NCBI GenBank assembly: GCA_963693305.1
Contig: OY855904.1
Location: 33,933,417 to 33,997,416, forward strand
Reading direction: 5' to 3'
Source of the DNA: Meandrina meandrites
Taxonomy: Eukaryota > Cnidaria > Anthozoa > Scleractinia > Meandrinidae
Length of the DNA stretch: 64,000 nucleotides
The notes under the pieces were generated by a model. It was not told the origin of the DNA. It did not search any database and worked only from the letters and a program-made list of their open reading frames with translations. Position 1 is the first letter of the stretch. The number at the start of each line of letters is the position of its first letter. Shown here piece after piece: positions 26,301-38,300 of this stretch. Position numbers and translations under genes: made by a program.

Positions 26301-29300
26301 GTATAAGACTAAGGCTTGTCAACCTCTTGTACCACTACTTGGACTTCTACAGGTTAGTACAGGATATATTTTAAAATCACTGTATTTAAAATGTGTATAC
26401 ATGTGTTATAACAGAGTCTCCATTCAGGCCGTTAAGTTACATTGAAGTGAACCACCTTTAGGGATAAAAAACTCTTTGGAAGTGGGCAAACTATGTCGCT
26501 TGTGTGATGACAGATGTGTAACAAGCATTTTAGTGTCATGGGCCAAAATACCATGGCAGTGGTATTTTGGAATGTTGTTTTTAGCTTTATTAACATTATA
26601 CGTGTGTGGGTTTTAAATCTAGCGAAGTACAACCTGCAGCAGCATGTGCTTAGTTCTTCCCACAACAACCAATCTGTTGTTGACTATCAAAAGCAGGCAT
26701 GGAGGAAAAGGGAAATGGTGTCAGAAGATATTCCCTGACTTCAAAATTCTCAAAAAGAGAATATAAAGCCTCTCGTGAATTTTCCATATCCACTTACTGA
26801 TTATTTACCCATCACTATCAGGCTGTGTGAATCTGTAAAGGCTGTGAAAGAACTCAAACTGGATTCAAATATACATGTACCACATTGGGTTGACATGCTG
26901 ATAAAGTGTCGCCTCCTTGGACGTAACTGCAAAGGTACATAGCTGTTGCAGCTCATTTTTTTTTTTTTTGCTGCAATGTAGTGTTGGTAGGCGTTTTTAT
27001 TTCAAGAAACAATTTTAGTCGAAAATTCCACCAGAGAATTACCAAAGAATGGTATTTGCTTATTTGCCAGAGGAGACATGTAACCTAAAGGTCGAGGGTT
27101 GGAATCACACCTGAACCACTGAATGTATTCAATGGTCAGGATTTACAGTTATCATTTATTTCAAATACCAACTATTAAAGTATTAAACCTCACCCACCGT
27201 TTTGATTTAAATTTAAATGGTGACCTTAATATGTGGAAGTGAAATGTCATAATTTCTTGATAACAGTGATAATTCTCCTTTAGATCCCGATGCTGTTTTC
27301 CAAGCCAGTCTGGCCATGGCTGGGTTCATGTTAAACATGGAATCTCCATCCGTCACTAGCATTCTGATAGCTGGACACCCAGTTATGGCCCTATGCAGTC
27401 TTCTGTATGGACCCAGCACACTCAGTCAGGTAGAAAAACTATACTGTTGTATAGCCCTGTTGACGTGATTATAGAAAACAGGCATGTCTGTGGCCAGGGG
27501 GTTTATGCGAAGACATCAGATCCATACACATCATTATTTTTTAATTAATATAGGTTCAGCAGGTTAGGAAAACATTTGGCTCTTGTGAGTGGTTCACAGA
27601 TGTCACTCTGGTCAGTCAGTATACCATGATCTCAAGCCAAATCTTTTCTCATTGAGAGACCTTCACATAACTGTGGTAGAAAAGGTGTTACATATACATG
27701 TATATACCACTTAATCTAACATCAAAGCCTATAGGAAGGAACATGAAGACCTTGTTTGATAACTGATGCCATTCACATTTAATGTTTAATTTTGCAACCA
27801 AAACAATTGATTGTCCACTTCTTTTTTGCATTTTCCCAGTTTCAAAATAGCTTTGAGTGAACTCTGAAAAGTGGTCGTTTCCCCAATGAAGATGATATAA
27901 CATACATGTACAGTATGATGCGAACATCAGATGTTCAAAAGAGTACTAGGCTGTGCATTTCACCCACCTCTTGAAGCTTTGTAATTACAGTACATAAGAG
28001 TTGATTCAAAAGGCCATTTTTGAGTTATTTTTTTCAAAAAAATAACTCTTAGTCGGCGTGAAGGCGTATTTGGCTATTAAGTGGGTGGATGTTGGTTGGG
28101 TGGATCATTCATGTATGTATTTCACACCAATCAGATTTGAGATTCTATCAAGGACCAATCAAATTGCGGCTTGTATGTATGGATCGTTTTTATGAATAAT
28201 TTGTTTTCGGTTCAAGGTACGGCCATTTTTGTTTTGCTATAGATTCAACCTTATTTGGCCGTGTTGGTCTGAAGTCTCTATTCCAGTTCTTGATTTTTAT
28301 GTAGCTTTGGGTGAGAACCTTGTGTGTGGGTTCTGAAACCGAAAAGTGTTTGGAAATTTGATGGTGGTGAAGGTGATTCTCTCGGTTTGCCGAATCAACT
28401 AGTTCAGTTGACGACAGAATATGGGTATAGTATTTGTTGATCACTTTATTTTAAATTTTATGATGTTTTTGAGTAGAATAAATATGTGTATTGAGAATAA
28501 ATGTTGTGACTTCCATTTTTAATGTCAGTGTTGCGGGTTTGCGCAACGTTTTGTTTTGGTCCCCAAATGGCACAAACTGATGCACTGTGGGTTGTTTGTA
28601 AGGGCGAGTGTTAAAGAAATTAAACGAGAAATCTTTGAGATTCTAACCGCGCGGTGTTTAAACTGTTTTCTCTCGGTTAAAAGTATAGCATTAGTAGTTT
28701 TCCTATTAGTAGGAGCTTTGGCTAAGTAATAACACGAGCGACCACAAATCTCTCAAGATTTTCCTCCCAAATTAAGAATAACGTAATTGTAATATGTCGA
28801 GGCATGTGCGTTTATTTGGGTTTGAGAGTTGCCAAATAATTGGTATTTTCGTGAGGTTGGAATGCGGCCGCAGACGGTTCGACGTTTCCTGCTTAGGAAT
28901 AGTAGGACTTCACATGGGCGGTCATGAGTTATTTATTGTACGATCGTTTGAAAAGCTCATGACGTGATGATGTTACAAGGGCACGTTTTGTCTGCTCGGC
29001 AAATATTAAATTAGGTGTTTTGACAACGTGGTTGCAGCAAGAGAAAATCATCATTTGTGCCGTGAGTGAGGGCCGTAGGAAGGTATAGTAGTCGTTGTGC
29101 GAGTCTCGCGTTTCAAGCTTCGCATTGTTGATGGCTATCTTTAGTAGTATGGTGGTGCAATGCGGTTATTTCCGTACCAATGACGTAATGCTTGCAAGTG
29201 TTTACGTCGGCCAAATTTATTTTCTTCAGATCTCTGAACTCGCCTCGATGAAACAGCCAAAAGATTCACTTGAACTGGCTAAACCGACAAGAAATAGTCG

Positions 29301-32300
29301 CAAAATTGCAAACAAATTAGCGGCCGTCGCTTCTGGCGAAATAAACATGCAAAGTAAACATAATCTTGTTTGTCACGTACCGAAAGTGAAAGCTCCATGT
29401 CAGCGCATTCCATGGCTGACGCAATACCTTTTTAGTGTATTTAATATTCCCAACGCAAAGCGGTTGCAGTTACGTTTACTCATAGGCAAAAGAAAAAAAG
29501 ACAGACAGCTTTTTGGTAGTCTCCTTTGAAGCCGTTGTTTGGGCTTGTCACGCAAAAAACAACGGCTGAAAAGAAGACTAGCTTTTTGGGTGTGCAGTCA
29601 AGCGTGGCACACAACTTCATCGAAAGCTATTTTTAGCACGGCCGTGGGAATATGATCATGTTACGCTTACAAGTTAGGGCACGTTTCTGCTTCTGGTTGC
29701 GAAATTAAAATTGTACCAGTCCAAGTAAAATCGTCACGTGGTTTGGCCGAAATGCACTGGTGACTAGAGTTGTTTGTTTCTCGCTTCGTCGAAAGAAACA
29801 CGTACTTGCTTGCAGAAAGGTTTCTGTTTTATATTGATGATGAAAATAACGGAGCCATTTCAGAAACCCGAGAATACTTTGTTCTTGTTCCATCTGGCTA
29901 TTCGCTTGCAATTTCTGGGTCAATTTGGCTTTCTTAGAGAGCGTGTTTGCGATTTTGTGATCGTGTTTACGGTAAATGTTGTCAACAGTTTTCAATCCAT
30001 GTTCTGATGTACTTAGCGGTTTTCTTTCGGCTTGGAATGAAAGGGAACGGATAGTTAAACATGAAGGTAACCTTAAAAGTCACTACCAGATATTTTTTTC
30101 TGTTTACTTTTGAAGAAATTACTGAAATTATTGTCTTCAACGGTATGGTTCGATCGATCGGTTGCACACCAAAGTAAAGCAGCCTAATTTTAGAACGTTT
30201 GCACAATTTCTTTTTAAATTGTTTTTGAGTTATTTTTCCAAAAGTAGCTCTTAGTCGGCACGATAGACCGTGCACATGAACCATGCACAGATAGCTCAAC
30301 CCATGAAATAGACCATCCCAACAGGACTAACACCCAGTTTTACCCCAAGCCACCCAATCAATTGAAAAAATAACTCCTGCACGCTTAGCGTGCCTATGTT
30401 ATTAAATTCGTTGTGTTCTTTTATTTTGGAACTGGATCAGGCCATCATCTCGTCAGAATCACAGCCTAACATTCCAGTTTGGCAAGTGGAAGACAAACTT
30501 TTGCATGAATCACTGATGAATTTTCCCAAAGTACACTCAGCAGTGTTTCCTGTTACATCTGGTACTTGTGGCATTGAACGTCAGGATGTCTCAGTTTATA
30601 AGCTTTTACAGGTATTAGGCTCTTCTGTTTATTTGTTTGAAGTCAGTGCATATTTTCGTGCTAAGTTGTAATGTGGGGAATTATTGAGAAGATCTTTTAT
30701 GGAAAATTTAAGGGAATTATTGGATTGAAAGTTTTGTATTTTCTGACTGTTTTTCACTTGGTATTTTTTAATATAACAGCAGTGAAGGTCAATCACAACT
30801 ATGTGTTAATTTAAATCCCGTTATGATTCTAAAGAAGTACAATACAGACTGTGATGGTTTAGATATTAATGAAATGAATCATACATAGAAACTGGAAAGA
30901 AACTATGCAGATGACAGCCTATCTTGCAGTTCTGAAGCACCATAAGTGGTTGGAGAGAATGAAATATACTTACTAGGTGTTACCTGTAACGAGTTTTATG
31001 TCAGCTTTCATGGCAAAATGCTATTTGTAAACGGGAAGCCATTTTATGGGCAGTCTAGATCCTTCTGAAGTTTTTGTTGTTAGGAAAAAAAATAATGCAA
31101 ATTAAAGCAAATTATTTAGTAACCTGATATGAGTAAAACTATAAGCATCTTGCATTATTTAGTTTAACCCTTTTCTTAAATTTCTATTGTATTCTACTTT
31201 TTTCGACCGCTTAAGATAAAAGTACTTTAATTTACTCTTCTAGATTGCTTTGAATAAACGTGTGCACGTGAATTGCTATTTTGGATGTTAATCACCTTCA
31301 TTCATTTTAAAGGGAAACTCACCATTTGAAATTTCTCGACTATTTGGATGGCAGCCAACCAACGACCTTGCTCCCAAGGGAGGTGAGTTTTTTTTTTTTC
31401 AATCTGCGCTATGATATATTTTCTAATACAAATCAGTCGTAAACAAGTTTGTGTGGTTTGTTGAACATTTCACAGACCATGAAATCTCATACATTGAATT
31501 CTGAAAATGAGATTATTTGATCTATAAACCAGTATGGATGAAAACAAATACCTTCTGTTAGAGCTTCTGCATGTTTCCACTGGAATAGAAACCTTTACAT
31601 ATGTGGTGGCCTTATGGTTAACAGGTTAGACTTTGGATTGATCAGCCCAGGTTCAAGCCCTGGCTAGGGACATTGTGTTGTGTTTTTGACCAAGATGCTT
31701 CGCTGTCCCTGGGCCTAAATTCAGTATAAATAGGTGATAACGAACTGTGAGGACTACCTTCAAAATACTAAGGGTAACCTGTGAGGAACTTAGCATTCCA
31801 ATCAGGAAAAGAGAATAATTATCATATCTTACATGCATAGAGTTGTTTTTAATTGGTAAATGTTTTGAACTTCAGATGGCAAAAACACCCAGTTTTGTTG
31901 GTCAAGAATCGTTCAAACTGACCTTTTCCATTTGGGCTGTTGGTGGGGTCTTAAAAGAAAGAACTTCCTGCAGTGCCAGCAGAATTTCAACATCTTTAAG
32001 TGGGAGTTGTTAGTGTTTTATCAAAATAGAAATCTGGAGGAAATAATGTTACTGCTGGATAATTCTGATCTTCAGCATCAATGATGAGAATTTCTGTTGT
32101 GGATGCTGCAGTGTACTAACTTTTAAAACAGTTTAACATTTCCTTGTCAAAAAGACGGAGACAGTATGTGATTTTGTGTGGACTTCTGGAAGATAAATTT
32201 GGTCTAACCACGAAGTCAGTCTTTCTGAAGAAACACAATGTGATAATTTTTTGCATCAAATAGAAACTCGCAAAACAATCCGACCTCCAGATGGGATTTG

Positions 32301-35300
32301 ATTTCTGGAATAATTTCCTTTCACAGTTCGTCAACAATGCTTGTGATACCTGGGAAAATGAAATGCCTTTTCTATAAAACAAATCCTCGTATACTAAAAC
32401 ACGATTTAGTTTTGCTTATTTTAAAACAAAATATCACTTTTCTCAACTATTGATAGAGAATCGAGACTAAACCTTGATTGCTGTTTCTATTTTTTTGTGT
32501 TTTTCAGACACACCTTGTGACATGCCGCATTTTTCTAATGACCTGTTAGTTTCCCAACATGCACATGTTGAAAAGCTAACATTTTCATATTACCTTCGCC
32601 ATGGGAGACCCTCTTTTGCCTTTGTATCTTTTGTTGGTGAGAAGCTAAAAGATGCCACTGTGTCCAAAGCTAAGTGAGCATGAATTCACACAGTTCTTTG
32701 TGAAATTATTCAAGAGTGTTACATCTTATACTTTCTCTTTCTGTTTTATCACAGAGTACAACAAGCGGCATTGAAGGCATACCGGGTCGCTGTACAACAT
32801 TTAACAAATTTGTCAGTGTGTGCTGCATGCGTGGCATTCACTGAGATGCTTGGGCTGGATAGCACTCCACTAAGAGTAGACATACAGGCTGCAAATAGGT
32901 TGATGGCACATGCAGGATTGGAAGATCTTTTAGGAGACAACGCCAAGGAGGACAATACAATGGAAGATGCAATTGGTAACTGACATTTAAGTAGTGTTTC
33001 TGTTAGGAATAATCGTTTCAATCTACACTGCTTTTGTATGTGAGTAACTCCGTGGAAAATGTTTTCCACCATTTTTATAAAAATAGCTGATAGGTGCACA
33101 GCTACTGAACAGACCATAAAATAATTTCAAACATGACGGCTGAAAAAGTCTTCGAACCGAATCATCCAACCAGTTCTAAGATGCATGGAGGCACAAGGAC
33201 TTGTGCACGCATGCACTCATTTATTGCCTGGAAGAATAGACAGGGCGCCTTGCCAGTTTCAACAGGTAATATTGATATCATCATTGCCAATTGCCCTTCA
33301 TACATTTTGAATGTTAAAACCAATTTCCCTTTTATTATTATGTGTAGCTTCTGAGCTTCTGTCATGTGCTGGGAAAAGCAACCAAAAGCCTGAAAGACTT
33401 CTCACTGCGCTAAAAAGTGCAACAAGAAACCTCATTAGTAAGGAGTGTTTAGACAAGTAAGTTTGGGCTCCTCGTTTACATCTTATTGAAGGAAGCAAGT
33501 TCCTTTGAATATGTGGACAGTGCGGAAATACCCATAAGCACAATCAAGTCATCCATAAAACACTTTCTCACCACTATATTCCTTTTGTTGAGAGGGAATA
33601 GTGATGAAATGTGGCTGGGTAGTGTTTTATATTTATGCTTTATTTGTCCTCACTGGTCTTTACATATGCTGCTGTGACAATCAGCCTTTTTAAAGGATGT
33701 TCTCCTTGCTACCCTTTTTATATTTACTCTTTTGCCATTTATCATTTAGGACGTCATTTGAAGCAGGCCAGCACTGGAATCTTGTAGTGTTATTTTGTCG
33801 AGTTCACAAGATGGAATTTCCAGTTGCATTCTTACAGGATTGTGCAAGGGCAGACAAATGGCTACCTTTTGTTTGTCATGCACAATCTTGCCAATTTCCA
33901 AAAGAGCAGGTACGTGCACTGCATTGTATTAAGCAAAATGCTATAGACAGATTAAACTTTCATGAATTGTCAAGAGCGCTGGATGAAAAGCTGGCTGTTG
34001 TTCGCATCTGATGCATCAATGGTGGTTTGTTGACTTTGACAGCTCTTTGTGATATATGGAAGTCACTAGCAAACTTGTGTCGTATGAATGCTATCTGTAA
34101 CACGATCAAAGCGATCTTTGGCGTTGTTTGAATTTAAAACCATTTCGCTTTTGATCTCATCAGATGGTCTTTGCTACCTGATGCACAATAGGCCATTTCC
34201 GAGTTACCCTTTGCCTCTGTTTCAAAACGAGTCTACGTGCGAAACCATTCATATGAAAATGAGTTTCACCTTCACGTCCATTTTCATGCAAATCAAAGTC
34301 ATTTTCATTTCAATGGTTTCGCACGTAGACTCGTTTTAAAATTGAGGCAAACGGCAACTCGGAAATGGCCTATTTAATAAAATTGCAAAGGTAGCCTTTC
34401 GTGCCTAAAATATTTTACTTATTTAGAAGACTTTTAAAGCGATTCACGGATTGTAGTGGACTGGCTCAAACTTAAAATTAACCACTTGCAAGATGGTTAT
34501 ATTCCGGAACATTTTTATGTAGCATTATTATACTCATCATTTCGCACTATTTCTGTATCCCTATTCTACTGTGACTAAAAGAGTTGCTTATAAAATGTGC
34601 ATGGCCATATTTTCAGGTGGTGTACGTTATTGAACACGACTTCTCCAACGCCTACATTCAAGAACATTTGCAATTAGCATTTGAAAATGTCCAGCTAATC
34701 AAAGTTGAAAATACATCAAGTGATGAACTTTCCAAGAAGCGAATCCGGAAAAGAAAATTAGTTAGGACAGGAGAACAAGTAAGTTTGTTCGTAACAGCAT
34801 TTTTTATTACTTACCACAAGGCGACTCGTCCCTTTCCTTTCCTTCACTCACATGTTAACTTTTAAAGTCCTATTGCATTTTGTATAAATTGTATTGAGGA
34901 AAATGTTTCAAGTGTCTGTTGCATCCATAGTCCTTTTCACTACGAAATTTGCTCGCTGAGTTATATGCCCAAAAAGTGTCGAAAAGTGTGTTTTTTTAGG
35001 TTAATCTTATCAGCAATACATTGATTTTTGCTTGTATTTCAGGCTGTGCCACCTTCCCGAGATGTGCGTGCTCAGTTTTACTCTCGCATGGGTCTGGTTG
35101 CAACCACAGCTGCACAGCCCTCTCAAAGAATCAAAGAAGAGCCAGTTCCTCGCCCATCATGCAGCAGTAGTGCAGAAGATGAAGAGAACTCCAAAGAAAG
35201 AGCGAAACATGGCAGTGACAAGGAGATTAATGGCACTAAAATAGGACTCGACTCTGATGAAAGACTAGCTATTGACTCTCCAGGTAGTTTCTTTGAATTA

Positions 35301-38300
35301 CTTCCCGGATGTCTAGCATCTCATGCAACAAGGTGTCAACTTAACAGCCACTAATGACTATAACTTGGCATGTTTGTATTAATGATACGCATTGACATAG
35401 ATTATATATAAATTTTTGCTTACAACGTTAAATACTACGTTGTTAGCCTTTGGTGGTACCGCTCACTTTCTTTTTTGCTCACCAAAAGGATAAGAATAAC
35501 TTTGGCCCTTACTTCTGCTCGAAACTCAGACATTAGAGGTAAACCATACTTTTCTGGATAAAGGAAAAAATCTTTCGAGAACATGCATTACATGGTCTGA
35601 ATTGGACCAACAAATGAGCCAATGTAAATAGGAGTTAAGGATGGTATGTTGTTTCTGAGTTGATGTCTAATGTCTCTCAAGAGGCATCCATAGTTTATCA
35701 AGTGCCATTTGGGATTAGTTGGTCACAACTAAATCCATTGACACTCAGCAAGGAGTTTACATACATATACGCACTTTTTTTCCAATTTCCAGAAGTGCTT
35801 CTCAGTGCTGAAGAGGTACAACACAATCTGTTTGACCTCCTGTTCAAGTGTCAATCAGCTGAAGTTCCATGGAGGCATTTATTGGCGCATTCAATAACAC
35901 TTCACAGATCTCTTCTGTCAGTACTGGCAGCTTGTTTTCAGGTTAGTTATGGGTTCAGCATTTAGTACACAGCTAAGGTAGAATGTGAAGTCTATCCCAT
36001 TCATGTGTTGTGTTCTTGCGCAAGACACTTTGCCCTCTCAGTACCTCTCTCCACTGGGTACCGGCGAATTTAATGCTAGGGGATAACCCTGCAATGGACT
36101 AGCATCCCATCCAGGGGGAGTACAAATACATATGTTGTAGTCACTTCATGCCATGGAAACTGGGATAAGCTCCCGTCTGATGGGCTAATGGCCCCAACGT
36201 AGACTTAATCCTTTCTTGCAATTGCTTAAATTGGAAACTGGGATAAGCTCCCGTCTGATGGGCTAGTGGCCCCAACGTAGACTTAATCCTTTCTTGCAAC
36301 TGCTTAAATTGCATGATTGTTTCTCATACTTGAATGTCATTCTAATGCTGTCACTGAAACATCCGAACTGAAACTGAAACTGCCAGTACAGTGGGACCCC
36401 GATATAACGATCCTCGATATAACGATATTCCCGATATAACGATCCTCGATATAACGATATTCCCGGTATAACGATGAATATTCTGTGTCCCGGCGAAAGC
36501 TTCAGTAATTAAAAATGTATGGGATAGAACCCCGATATAACGACCTTCGATATAACGGTATTCCCGATATAACGATGAGAATTTAGCGGACCGAACGTAA
36601 AATCTTCCCGATATAACAATATTATCAGTACACAGTCACAATTTAAGCAAAACTTTGAATTTTAATACAACAACATTACAGAAATCGAGTTTTAAGTTTA
36701 GTTTTATTGCATGTATCTGTACGATTCACACCACAGAATTTACTGTGTAAACTTTGAAAACTTCTAGTGCTTTGCAAGCTATTTAAGGAAATTGCTGCGT
36801 GCTTGAAATGTTACATATATATATGTGAATCATTTGATACTCGTTACAAATTTAAGGTGGCTCCATATTTATTCCGGGCGCACTTGTCCATGACAAACTT
36901 TGCGTTATAACTTTTTAGGCTTTGACGCGATGGCGGTGAAACTTTGGGAAAATGTTCACCTGTCATTCGGTAATAGTAATATGAAATTCGATTTAACTGG
37001 ATAAAAATATTTTTGATATTACTGGCAATTAATTAGACCCCACTTTTTACAAAAAATCGAGTCTAGAAAAAAATTTTGCTGTTAGATTTTGGCTAAACTT
37101 CTAAAATCAGCTTATATTGACTAAATACATATTATAGTCAAGTTTCAGAAAAATCGTCGGAACAGAATCGCTGAAATATTAAGGTCACCTAAATTCGACA
37201 CTTAAATTCTATTGAAATGTTCTTTTCTTGGCGCCTGTTGTGAAAACAAGCTACGAACCCAAATTTCTGCAAGAAGCATCCCCAATGCTTGCTAAATCAA
37301 TGTGCCTCGCCGATTTGCGATCGTGACAACCGTTAAAAAGTATTTGCTTTCCCAGTAAACATTACAAAATGATCGAAAACCTTCTCAAACCAACAAAGTT
37401 ACATTTGTCAAAAATTTTTCAAAATTACACCGCAGTTTTGTGTCAAACTCCTTCCAAACAAACTTCAGGATACTGCAATGTTTTTGCATCGATTTTTGCT
37501 GCTGTACGATGCTGTAAATTGGAGAATTTATGTTGGGATTTCAAGCAGCTCCGCGACTGTTCTCTGGCCAAGCGGACGAGCAGTTTTGTTTATGTAGTTC
37601 TGAATACGAAATGAGCACGTGCGTTATTTATTGCACGAACTCGCACCTTTTCAAGGGGGTGTATTTGATATGCGCGCCCAGGAGGGGAGGGAAGATGTAC
37701 GCCCAATGAAAGTAACAGTGAGGTGTATTGTAATTTATTGTGGAGATTAACGAACTGTCACTAACAGCAATAAGTCACATAAGAGTTGAACAAACGATTG
37801 CAATTGTTCTAAAGGATACGCAGATGAAATAAATTCTTTGTTTTTGAGCTTGAATGCAGTGGCGAAGTGGACGAGTAGTTTTGTTTAGATTTACAATGGC
37901 AGATTTTATAACTGCTGCACCTCCTGGGCGCGCATATCAAATACACCCCCCTTGAAAAGGTGCGAGTTCGTGCAAAAAATAACGCACGTGCTCATTTCGT
38001 ATTCAGAACTACATAAACAAAACTGCTCGTCCGCTTGGCCAGAGAACAGTCGCGGAGCTGCTTGAAATCCCAACATAAATTCTCCAATTTACAGCATCGT
38101 ACAGCAGCAAAAATCGATGCAAAAACATTGCAGTATCCTGAAGTTTGTTTGGAAGGAGTTTGACACAAAACTGCGGTGTAATTTTGAAAAATTTATGAAA
38201 AATGTAACTTTGTTGGTTTGAGAAGATTTTCGATCATTTTGTAATGTTTACTGGCAAAGCAAATACTTTTTAACGGCTGTCACGATCGCAAATCGGCAAG

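Noticed and set aside
29095..29529. 144-codon frame as a host gene
   Set aside because: Part of it matches another intronic repeat copy at 10.8 kb in opposite orientation, so it is repeat sequence inside the 28.0-30.4 kb insertion.
33133..33354. Extra SPG11 exon between exons 25 and 26
   Set aside because: Phases of exons 25 and 26 already join directly, and the peptide has no counterpart in spatacsin.
37369..37614. 81-codon frame in the TTAA fold-back arm
   Set aside because: The mirror arm has stops or changes, no domain is visible, and there is no sign of selection.
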